Positions 55,597-64,000 of a stretch of DNA of 64,000 nt are shown here, piece after piece. Location: contig JAFGNZ010000075.1 in assembly GCA_016926755.1 (NCBI GenBank), positions 1 to 64,000 of the forward strand. Direction: 5' to 3'. A program made the position numbers and the translations under genes. Origin of the DNA: Myxococcaceae bacterium. Its GTDB lineage: Bacteria; Myxococcota; Myxococcia; Myxococcales; Myxococcaceae. The notes under the pieces are model-generated. The model did not search any database. It was not told where the DNA came from and saw nothing but the letters and a program-made list of their open reading frames with translations. The first letter of the stretch is position 1. Every line of letters starts with the position of its first letter.

Positions 55597-56880
55597 TCAC
55601 GGCCTGCAGAGGGCGGCGGCCTGCGGGGCGCCTCTCTCCCGGGCCCGGCACCAGGCCTCCCTGGCGCGCTCCCGATCCGCCGAGGCCTCCGGCTCCTCTC
55701 CCGCGGCCTGGGCCACCGCGGCCCGCGCCGCGTAGGCGTGCCCCAGGAAGAGGGAGCTCTCCGCCACGTCCGGAGCGAGCTCCGCCGCCTGCTCCAGCAG
55801 CGGCACGGCCTCCTCCACGCGCTTCTGCTGCAGGCGGATGAGCCCCAGGTTGAAGCGTGGCTTCCAGAAGCGCGCGTCCAGCTCCGCCGCGCGCGTGTAG
55901 TGCGCCGCGCTCTCCTTCCAGTCCTGGGCAAGCGCCGCCATCCTCCCCGCCAGGTTCTCCGCCGCCGCGAAGCCCGCGCACCCGAGCGCGGCGCTCATGG
56001 CCGCCGCGTCCGGGGTGCCCACCAGGAGGCTCGCCCTGGCCACGTGGAGCCACCCCTCCGGGCGCCAGCCCTGGCCTCGCGCCCTCAGCTCCCCGAGGGC
56101 CACGGAGGCCTCCTGGACCCGGGTGGCCTCGGGCACGCGATCCGAGAGCCTGGGCGCCGCCGCCAGCAGCACCGCGAGCGCCTGGGGATCCTGCTCCTGG
56201 CACTCCGCCGGGGGAACGGGCTCACCGTGCTCCGAGTAGAGCGCATCCAGCCGGCTCCGAGCCTGGGCGGTCTCCTCGACGGAGGGAAGCTCGCCGCGAC
56301 GCGCGAAGACGGCGAGGCTCGCCACCAGCACCACGAGGGCGCCCCCCGTGATGAGCGCCAGGCGCTTGCCTCCCGGAGGACGTCTACCCGGAGGCCGCGG
56401 CGCGGAGCCGGGAGTCACGGGCGAGGTGCCCATCGCCGATGGGGAGGGCTCCTGGACGTAGCGCTCCTTGTACCAGGTGAGGATCGCGACGAGCGAGTTG
56501 AGGCTCGCCATCGCCTCCTCGAGCCCCAACTTCACTCCGGCCTCGTGGAGCCCGCCGGAGTGATCGTGCGAGCTGAGGTTGCCCCAGGCCTGCACCGTGC
56601 CCATGTGCGCCAGGACGTTGGTGGGGATCACCCCGGCGTGGGCCTGCTGTCGGAACTTCGCGAGGAGCTCCTCGAGCGTCGCCTTGCCCGGCGTCTGCTT
56701 CAGCTCCGTGGTGACCAGCGAGCGCAGGATCATCTCCAGCACCAGCCGCGCGTTCTGCAGCACCCCCTTGTAGTCCTGGTGGCGCCCCCGCGTGGCGAGC
56801 GCCACCAGATCTTCCCGCGCCCTGCCGAAGTGTGGCGTGAGCTGCTCGATGCGTTTGAGAAGCGGCTCCAGCTCGGTCAT
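55597..56880 (-). CDS. DUF4145-like domain + TM + TPR protein
   Basis: N-term ARLVLEMILRSL ... LSSHDHSGGLHEAGVKLGLEEAMASLNSLVAILTWY; TM; TPR-like C-term. Confidence 0.75.
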   Translation of the reverse strand: MTELEPLLKRIEQLTPHFGRAREDLVALATRGRHQDYKGVLQNARLVLEMILRSLVTTELKQTPGKATLEELLAKFRQQAHAGVIPTNVLAHMGTVQAWGNLSSHDHSGGLHEAGVKLGLEEAMASLNSLVAILTWYKERYVQEPSPSAMGTSPVTPGSAPRPPGRRPPGGKRLALITGGALVVLVASLAVFARRGELPSVEETAQARSRLDALYSEHGEPVPPAECQEQDPQALAVLLAAAPRLSDRVPEATRVQEASVALGELRARGQGWRPEGWLHVARASLLVGTPDAAAMSAALGCAGFAAAENLAGRMAALAQDWKESAAHYTRAAELDARFWKPRFNLGLIRLQQKRVEEAVPLLEQAAELAPDVAESSLFLGHAYAARAAVAQAAGEEPEASADRERAREAWCRARERGAPQAAALCRP

Positions 56881-56946
56881 TGCGCGCAGTATGGCTCACG
56901 CCTCGGGTGGAGGCGAACGGCGGCGTCGCCAGCCCACCGCCGTGGC

Positions 56947-58443
56947 CTACCTCGTGCTGGGCTTCTTCGGCGGCGTGCCCGTGGTGGGCGAGTCCCCCGT
57001 GCCCGGCGGGGCCGTGGGGCCCGCGGGTGGTGGCCCGGGATCCGGCGCCGGATTCTCACGTCGGCTGTCCGGTGGCTGCTGCGGCTGGGCCTGCTGCGCC
57101 GCCTGGTGCTGCGCGATGAGGTCCGCGAACTTCCCCTGGCGCTCCAGCGCCCACAGATCCTCGTCCGTCACGTAGGGCCGGTTGAGGATCTTCCGCGCGG
57201 CGAGGATCTTCGCTTTGAGCAGCTGATCCACCACCGGATCGCTCTTCTCCTTGGTGGGCTTGGGCGGCGGGCGCATCACCGAGAAGGCCCCGCGCGCCGG
57301 CAGGCCCTCCGAGTCCTTGCCCTCCAGCAGGTGCTCCAGCGAGAACACGTCCGGCTCCCGGTTCGTGTCCAGCTTCGCCTCGAACTCGATGCCCTTGCCC
57401 GGGGGGATGGTGCTCGTGCCCATCAGCGACGAGGGATCCACCACCTGCTCCGGCGCGGGCCCCGTCGGGTTGCCCATCTTGTGCCGGAAGAGCACCGCGT
57501 TGTGGATGAAGACAGGCCGATCCCGGTGGTGGAACACCCGCACCTTCTGCCGCACCACCCCGTCACTGCCCAGCTCGGGGAAGCGCGGCGTGAGCTGCAC
57601 CATCAGCGCCACCACCCCCTTGGTGGCCAGCGCCTCATACGCCGGGTTGAGCAGCTGCAGGGACATCCGCCCCTTCACCGGCTCCTCCCCGTCGCCGTGC
57701 ACCTTCACCTCCACCAGCAGGCTGCTGAACATCTCCTCCTGCTTGCGCCCCTCGTAGCTGTGGGTGACGTACGGCACGTCCGTGACGGCCGTCTCCCCAT
57801 CCCCGAAGGTCCACTCGTAGGAGCGCGGCTTGAACGGCTTGCCCTGGCTGCCGTCCGGGCCCGGGTTCTCCACGAGCTTCACCTCGAAGTCGAACTCGCT
57901 CCACGTGTTCGCCTTCAGCTGCGAGGTGATCAGCGCCATCCGCGCCGGCTTGCACGGCTTGACGGTGAAGGCAGGCACCTCCACCTTCGTGCTCACGTTG
58001 TCCTTGCCGAAGACGACCGCCTCGAGCGCTGGCTCCTCGCCGTCATCCGCGATCCACGAGCGCACGGGCACCCGCTGCCCCAGCCGGCCGCCGATGACGT
58101 AGTGCAGGTACCCGTCCGTCCCGTCCGGCGTGTGCGCGCGGATGGTGATCAGGTTCTCCTCGCCCTCGCACACCTCGCGCTTCTCGACGAGCACCTCGTC
58201 GATCACCGGCGCCTTGGGATCGGCCTGGGCCGGAGGGGGCTCCGGCGGGGCCTCGGCGAGGGGCGGGGGTTGCGGAGCAGGAGCCGGTGGGGCCTCCGTC
58301 AGCGTCGGACCCGGCATGGCCGGCGGTGGAGAGGGCGGTGCGGCCGGAGGGGTGTCCTCCGGCCACAACCACACGATCAACGCAACCACCACGGCCGCGC
58401 CGAGCGCGGCGACCCCTGACTTCCGTCTCCTGCTCACGCGCAC
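56947..58443 (-). CDS. membrane-anchored protein with PKD-like fold
   Basis: N-term TM; EWTFGDGETAVTDVPYVTHSY PKD-type motif; P/A-rich linkers. Confidence 0.72.
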   Translation of the reverse strand: MRVSRRRKSGVAALGAAVVVALIVWLWPEDTPPAAPPSPPPAMPGPTLTEAPPAPAPQPPPLAEAPPEPPPAQADPKAPVIDEVLVEKREVCEGEENLITIRAHTPDGTDGYLHYVIGGRLGQRVPVRSWIADDGEEPALEAVVFGKDNVSTKVEVPAFTVKPCKPARMALITSQLKANTWSEFDFEVKLVENPGPDGSQGKPFKPRSYEWTFGDGETAVTDVPYVTHSYEGRKQEEMFSSLLVEVKVHGDGEEPVKGRMSLQLLNPAYEALATKGVVALMVQLTPRFPELGSDGVVRQKVRVFHHRDRPVFIHNAVLFRHKMGNPTGPAPEQVVDPSSLMGTSTIPPGKGIEFEAKLDTNREPDVFSLEHLLEGKDSEGLPARGAFSVMRPPPKPTKEKSDPVVDQLLKAKILAARKILNRPYVTDEDLWALERQGKFADLIAQHQAAQQAQPQQPPDSRRENPAPDPGPPPAGPTAPPGTGDSPTTGTPPKKPSTR

Positions 58444-58452
58444 TTCCTCAGC

Positions 58453-59535
58453 CTAGAACCAGCAGCCGTAGACGCTGCCGCCAGAGTTCCACTGGATGGT
58501 GTTGGAGGTGTCGTACGCCCACACGCTCACGCCCGTGCCCGTGTAGGGGTGGCCGCTCCAGCCGCCGAGCCGGTCCGGGCTGATGGAGCGCGCGACGGTG
58601 TTCGGATCATTGGAGATGTTGTTCCACACGGTGCTGCTGTCCGTGTCGCACCGGCCCGCGGCCATGCAGTTGCGCACCTGGCGGCCCGCGTCGTCACAGA
58701 TGTTCTCGAAGCAGGTGATGGTGGAGCCGACGCCGCCCCAGAAGCCGAGGCCCGAGCTGCACTCATCCTCCACCGAGTTGTACAGCGAGTTGGCCGCCGT
58801 CTGGAGCGTGGTGTGGCTGTAGATCTTCGGCTCCACCGTGCCCTGGCCCGCGCGGTGCTGCGCGTGGGCGATCAGCGTCGAGCACACCATGCCGTTGTTC
58901 CAGCCGGCGCCGCCCGTGTGGACGGTCTCGAGATCGCGGTACTGGTAGAGGGTGTAGTTGAGCGGGTAGCCGTTGGGCCCATTGTACCGGCGGAACGACT
59001 GGCCGCTGTTCTGCTTGGAGGTGGCCGCCACCGTGGGCATCGAGTTGAGCAGCCAGCTGGAGACCGCCTCGCCCTTGGTGTCGTACCCGGCGGAGGTGCG
59101 GCTGCGCTGGTAGCCGAGGTACTGGAGGGAGCCGCCACCGCCATAGAGGAACTGGTAGATGGCGCCCTGGTTGATGCGCGACGCGCCCGGGAAGCCCGTC
59201 GTCAGCTCTCCGGCCTTCACGGGCGTGCTGCAGTAGGTGGGCCAGCCGTTCGTCCCAGGCGTGAACATCGTCTCGTGCGTCACCGCCCCGCCAGGGCCGT
59301 GCGAGAACATCGAGTGCGTCCGGTACTCGCCTACCGCGTCGAGCACCGCGGCGACCGGGCCACCTCCGTTGCCACGGCTGAGCACGAGCGCGCCGTTGGG
59401 CACGTTCCAGCCCGCGGCGGCGCTCCCACACGCCACATCACTGGTGTCCGAGGAGCCGGCCAGCGCGGCCGGCGAGGCGATGACAGCGGCGACGACAGCC
59501 GCCGAGCGGATGGTTCTCAATGCACGAGTGGACAT
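58453..59535 (-). CDS. secreted protein, possible permuted NlpC/P60-like hydrolase
   Basis: signal peptide AAVVAAVIASPAALAG; GALVLSRGNGGG ... THSMFSHGPGGAVTHE ... GMVCSTLIAHAQHRAG. Confidence 0.65.
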   Translation of the reverse strand: MSTRALRTIRSAAVVAAVIASPAALAGSSDTSDVACGSAAAGWNVPNGALVLSRGNGGGPVAAVLDAVGEYRTHSMFSHGPGGAVTHETMFTPGTNGWPTYCSTPVKAGELTTGFPGASRINQGAIYQFLYGGGGSLQYLGYQRSRTSAGYDTKGEAVSSWLLNSMPTVAATSKQNSGQSFRRYNGPNGYPLNYTLYQYRDLETVHTGGAGWNNGMVCSTLIAHAQHRAGQGTVEPKIYSHTTLQTAANSLYNSVEDECSSGLGFWGGVGSTITCFENICDDAGRQVRNCMAAGRCDTDSSTVWNNISNDPNTVARSISPDRLGGWSGHPYTGTGVSVWAYDTSNTIQWNSGGSVYGCWF

Positions 59536-59723
59536 AGTTCCTCCCTCCGAGGGAACAGGTGAAAGCCGAGCACTGGCAGTAAATGGAAGAACTCGGATTG
59601 TGGCCCCTCGCTCCACTCCCTTGCAAGCCTGATAACTCCGATGCGTTGAGTCATTTGTTATTTTGCAGCCGCAGCGGCCTCATTCGCCTCCATTCCTGGC
59701 TGATTTTTCCAGTGAAACATCTC

Positions 59724-60188
59724 TCACCTGGGCCCGTGAGCCGTGAGCGCCTGGTGGAGGGACTCGGCCTGCCGGCGGAGCTCGGGATCGCTGTCCTGGA
59801 GCGCCTTCGCCGCGTACGCGCGCGCGCGGATCGGCGCCGTCTTCGCCAGGGCCATGGCCATGTGGAGGTTGGCGCGGGGGTGCTCCGGATGCGCGCGCAG
59901 CACCGGCGCGAGCACCTGCTCGGCGCGCGCCTCCTGCTCGTGCTCCAGCAGCAGCATCGCCAGATCGCACGCCGGGCCGGGCGCCCCCGGGGCCCGCGCG
60001 TGGGCCCGCTCCAGCAGCTCCAACGCCCGGGCGCGCTCTCCGGCCAGATCCAGCGCGCGCGCCAGCCCGTGCATGCGCTCCACGGACTCGGGCTCCTCAC
60101 GCCAGGCCTCCTCCAGGAGCCGACGCCCCTCCTCCACCTCTCCCCGCTCCAACCGGGCCATGCCTTCCTTGTAAAGGTCCGTTTTCAC
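59724..60188 (-). CDS. TPR-repeat protein
   Basis: MARLERGEVEEGRRLLEEAWREEPESVERMHGLARALDLAGERARALELLERAHARAP. Confidence 0.8.
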   Translation of the reverse strand: MKTDLYKEGMARLERGEVEEGRRLLEEAWREEPESVERMHGLARALDLAGERARALELLERAHARAPGAPGPACDLAMLLLEHEQEARAEQVLAPVLRAHPEHPRANLHMAMALAKTAPIRARAYAAKALQDSDPELRRQAESLHQALTAHGPR

Positions 60189-60286
60189 TGGGCTCCTCCC
60201 AAAATGTCGTACATGGTAGGTTTTAGGCGCAACTGTAGGCGCGCATCCTCCGACAATCCAAGAAAGCTCTTCCCCAGGGACTTCCC

Positions 60287-60877
60287 ATGATCGTCCGCAA
60301 TGATCGCGTTGCCCCCCGCCTCCCGACGCCCCCCAGCAGCCCGGAGGTGGCCGCCAAGAAGCAGCCGGTGGCGACTCGGCAGCCGCCCGCCTTCGCGCGA
60401 GACTCGTTCGAGGGCGCGAGCGCGGCGCAGCGTACGGCCGCGGTGGCGGCGGCGCCCGCGGGGGATCACGGCAAGCTGATGCGGGAGTACCTCACCGGCG
60501 CGCGCCCGCCCCCGGCCGACTTCGAGAAGGTGATGGGCTACAAGCCCTTCTCCATCCAGACGAAGCACGGCACGCGGATGCAGGATCCCCACGGCTCGGC
60601 CTCGGCCCCTGGAAAGATCGGCCCGGACAAGGAGTTTGATCCGGCGGCCAAGACGCACGACTACGGCTACGATCTGCTCCGGTACTACAACAAGAAGGGC
60701 ACGCCGCTGGCGCCGGAGGCCCGCAAGGCGGCGGACGCCCTCTTCCGCGAGGATCTCTTCCACTACGCCAACGATCAGAAGGGCCTGGGGGATCGCTGGA
60801 AGTTCCGCACCTGGGCGCAGATCTACGCCAGCGCGGTGGAGTTGAACTCCCGCGTCCAGGGGTACGGCCCTCCGTAG
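60287..60877 (+). CDS. candidate prokaryotic phospholipase A2-like protein
   Basis: FDPAAKTHDYGYDLLRYYNKKG ... ADALFREDLFHYA resembles PLA2 HD ... DxxFxxDL signature. Confidence 0.55.
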   Translation: MIVRNDRVAPRLPTPPSSPEVAAKKQPVATRQPPAFARDSFEGASAAQRTAAVAAAPAGDHGKLMREYLTGARPPPADFEKVMGYKPFSIQTKHGTRMQDPHGSASAPGKIGPDKEFDPAAKTHDYGYDLLRYYNKKGTPLAPEARKAADALFREDLFHYANDQKGLGDRWKFRTWAQIYASAVELNSRVQGYGPP

Positions 60878-60895
60878 GCGCTGGCCCCACACACT

Positions 60896-61762
60896 TCAGG
60901 GCGCGAGCGCGGGCTCGGCGGGGGCGATGCGGGCCCACGCCACGTCGGTATAGCGGGAGCCGGGCTCCGGGGAGAGGCCGAGCTTCTTCAGATCATCCGA
61001 GTGCCTGGCGCCCTTGATCAGCACCCACCTGCGGGCCACGCGCCGGCCCTCCTCCAGCGCCTCGCGGGTGAGCGGCGCATGGTCGGCGAAGCGGCGCAGC
61101 ACGTCGAAGCCGGGCTGAGCCTTCTGGGGCCGGGCGAACATCGGATCGAAGAAGACGATGTCGAAGGAGCGGGCCGGGAGCGAGCGCAGGTGCTCGAGCG
61201 CGTCGGCGTGCACCACCTCGACGCGGCACGAGTCCGGCCCGAGCTCGTGGAGCTTCAGCCCCTCCGCGACGAGGGCGCACAGGGCCAGGCTCTTCTCCAC
61301 GCCCACCACCCTGCCCGTGGGGCCGACGGCGCGCGAGGCCACGAGCGCGTCCTGGGCCAGCCCCAGCGAGCAGTCCAGCACGGCGTCCCCCGGGCCCAGT
61401 TGAGCCACGCGGACGAAGGTATCCGGCTCGCCCTGGGCCACCCGGAGCCGGCGCAGGTGGGCCATGCCGAGATGAAAGCCGTGGTGGCCCTCCTTGTCCC
61501 AGAGCGTCACGCCGTCATGCCCGAAGACGAGCAGGGCCTCGGCGTGGGAGCCGAACCAGGCGGAGAGGCTCTTCTTGTGCCGGCGGAGCAGGAAGGGCAC
61601 TCCCCACTGGCGCGCGGCGGCCTGGGCCCGGGCGATGAGGGGCTCGGTGGGGCTGGCGCTGGTGGTGATGGCGAGCGGGACGCGCATCCAGGTGAGGGCT
61701 CCGGGCGCCATCGGGCTGGCGAGCTCCCCGCGCTTGTAATGTAAGTCCCGTGGAGATTCCAT
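60896..61762 (-). CDS. RsmJ-like class I SAM-dependent methyltransferase
   Basis: VLDCSLGLAQDALVASRAVG, FDIVFFDPMFARPQKAQPGFDVLRRFADHAPL. Confidence 0.8.
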   Translation of the reverse strand: MESPRDLHYKRGELASPMAPGALTWMRVPLAITTSASPTEPLIARAQAAARQWGVPFLLRRHKKSLSAWFGSHAEALLVFGHDGVTLWDKEGHHGFHLGMAHLRRLRVAQGEPDTFVRVAQLGPGDAVLDCSLGLAQDALVASRAVGPTGRVVGVEKSLALCALVAEGLKLHELGPDSCRVEVVHADALEHLRSLPARSFDIVFFDPMFARPQKAQPGFDVLRRFADHAPLTREALEEGRRVARRWVLIKGARHSDDLKKLGLSPEPGSRYTDVAWARIAPAEPALAP

Positions 61763-61787
61763 CCGCCTGCATGCCTACAATCGCGGC

Positions 61788-63353
61788 ATGCCCAGCGCTT
61801 CCAGCCCGGCGGCGACACAGCCGTCCGCCGACACCCACTTCTTCGGCCACCCGCGTGGCCTGTCCACGCTGTTCTTCACGGAGATGTGGGAGCGGTTCTC
61901 GTTCTACGGCATCCGGCCGCTGCTGGTGCTGTTCATGGCGGCCGCGCTGGCGCGGGGGGGCTTCGGCCTGCCGCGGGATCAGGCCTCCGCGATCGTGGGC
62001 ATCTACGCCGCCTCGGTGTACCTGTCCTCGCTCCCGGGCGGCTGGGTGGCGGACCGGCTGCTCGGGTTGCGGCGCGCCATCTGGTACGGCGGGTGCCTGA
62101 TCGCGGCGGGGCACGTCTCCATCGCGCTGTCGGAGCTCTTCGGGCGCGCGGCCTTCTATTCGGGGCTGATCCTGATCGTGCTGGGCACGGGGCTGCTCAA
62201 GCCGAACATCTCGGCGATCGTCGGGAACCTGTACCCGGAGGGCGGCGCCCGAAGGGATGCGGGCTTCTCCATCTTCTATATGGGCATCAACATCGGCGCG
62301 CTGCTGGCGCCGCTGATCACCGGCTTCCTGGGCGAGAAGGTGGGCTGGCACTACGGCTTCGGCGCGGCGGGGCTGGGGATGATCCTCGGGCTGGTGCAGT
62401 ACCGGCTCACGGACAAGTGGCTCGGCGAGCTGGGCGTGGAGCCCACGCGCCACCCGGACGCGGCGGTGCAGGCGCGCCAGGAGCGGCAGATCAAGCTGGG
62501 GCTGGGCGTGTTCCTGGCCGTCCTGGTGTTGCTGGTGGTGCTGGGGATGGCGGGGGTGCTGCACATCAACCCGATCGCGGTGGCGCAGTCCATGGGCTAC
62601 GTCATCGCCGGCATGGCCACGCTCTACTTCCTGTACATGTTCACGCTGGCCCGGCTGACGGGCGAGGAGAAGAAGCGCGTCATCGCCATCCTGGTCCTCT
62701 TCGTCTTCGCCACGATCTTCTGGTCGGCGTTCGAGCAGGCGCCCACCTCGCTCAACCTGTTCGCGGCGGACTTCACGGACCGCGTCGTCTTCGGCTGGGA
62801 GATGCCGGTCCTGTGGCTTCAGTCAGCCAACTCGTTCTTCGTGATCACCCTGGCGCCGGTCTTCGCGGCGATCTGGGTGACGCTCGGGCGCCGCGGCGGG
62901 GATCTCTCGAGCCCGGCGAAGTTCACCCTGGGCCTGCTGTTCGCGGCGGTGGGGTTCGGGGTGATGATCTTCGCGGCGCAGAAGATCCAGAGCGGAGGCG
63001 CGGTGAGGGTGTCCCCGTGGTGGCTGGTGGTCAGCTACCTCTGCCAGACGGTGGGGGAGCTGTGCCTGAGCCCGGTGGGCCTCAGCTCGATGACGAAGCT
63101 GTCGCCGGCGCGGTTCACCGGGCAGATGATGGGGGTGTGGTTCATGGCCAGCGCGCTGGGCAACCTGGTGGCGGGCCTGGTGGGAGGCCACGTCAACCCG
63201 GAGAACCCGGCGGAGATGCCTGAGCTCTTCACGAACACGACGCTGTTCCTGCTGGGCGCCGCGGTGGTGCTCGGCCTGCTGATCATCCCCATCCGCAGGA
63301 TGATGGCCCAGCCTCAGGCGAACACTGGCGCTCCCCAGGGCAACCAGGCCTGA
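61788..63353 (+). CDS. POT-family peptide MFS transporter
   Basis: FFTEMWERFSFYGIRPLLVLFM, GTGLLKPNISAIVGNLYPEGGARRDAGFSIFYMGINIGALLAP. Confidence 0.95.
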   Translation: MPSASSPAATQPSADTHFFGHPRGLSTLFFTEMWERFSFYGIRPLLVLFMAAALARGGFGLPRDQASAIVGIYAASVYLSSLPGGWVADRLLGLRRAIWYGGCLIAAGHVSIALSELFGRAAFYSGLILIVLGTGLLKPNISAIVGNLYPEGGARRDAGFSIFYMGINIGALLAPLITGFLGEKVGWHYGFGAAGLGMILGLVQYRLTDKWLGELGVEPTRHPDAAVQARQERQIKLGLGVFLAVLVLLVVLGMAGVLHINPIAVAQSMGYVIAGMATLYFLYMFTLARLTGEEKKRVIAILVLFVFATIFWSAFEQAPTSLNLFAADFTDRVVFGWEMPVLWLQSANSFFVITLAPVFAAIWVTLGRRGGDLSSPAKFTLGLLFAAVGFGVMIFAAQKIQSGGAVRVSPWWLVVSYLCQTVGELCLSPVGLSSMTKLSPARFTGQMMGVWFMASALGNLVAGLVGGHVNPENPAEMPELFTNTTLFLLGAAVVLGLLIIPIRRMMAQPQANTGAPQGNQA

Positions 63354-63360
63354 CCCTGCC

Positions 63361-63993
<633 letters not shown>

Positions 63994-64000
63994 CTTCTTG

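Noticed and set aside
54819-55931. Upstream extension making a 1146-aa minus-strand ORF
   Set aside because: Extension is the antisense shadow of the CsgG-like gene; real start judged at 54818 (MEAKLRQ)

Overview
This 64 kb window is GC-rich, densely coding bacterial chromosome. Gene content and protein style suggest a myxobacterium (Cystobacter/Archangium/Stigmatella-like), but that is inference. I call about 53 protein-coding genes, two tRNAs (Ala-GGC, Leu-CAA) and two hairpin terminators. Most genes are core or housekeeping: acyl-CoA mutase, aldolase, hisS, psd, miaA, an RsmB-like methyltransferase, an M16 peptidase pair, an Fbp-type iron ABC transporter and a POT transporter. There are no IS elements, prophage or CRISPR arrays. 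The regions most worth a second look are: (1) a probable sphingolipid locus at 5-12 kb, with serine palmitoyltransferase, a GNAT-type candidate bacterial ceramide synthase, a PAP2 enzyme, an RND/MMPL lipid exporter and an MlaC-like carrier; (2) an MlaEFD operon at 35.4-38.6 kb whose MlaD looks like a one-piece trans-envelope bridge with a C-terminal beta-barrel-like domain; (3) a tightly interlocked envelope locus at 50.6-58.4 kb with two CsgG-like proteins around a large CorA-topology orphan; (4) a predicted pseudokinase operon; (5) unusual signalling fusions, FAD-oxidoreductase-REC and REC-cupin; (6) a small candidate phospholipase A2-like secreted protein; and (7) an AT-richer tandem pair of trypsin-like lipoprotein proteases. 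All family calls were made by eye from motifs and protein memory. No database search was run.
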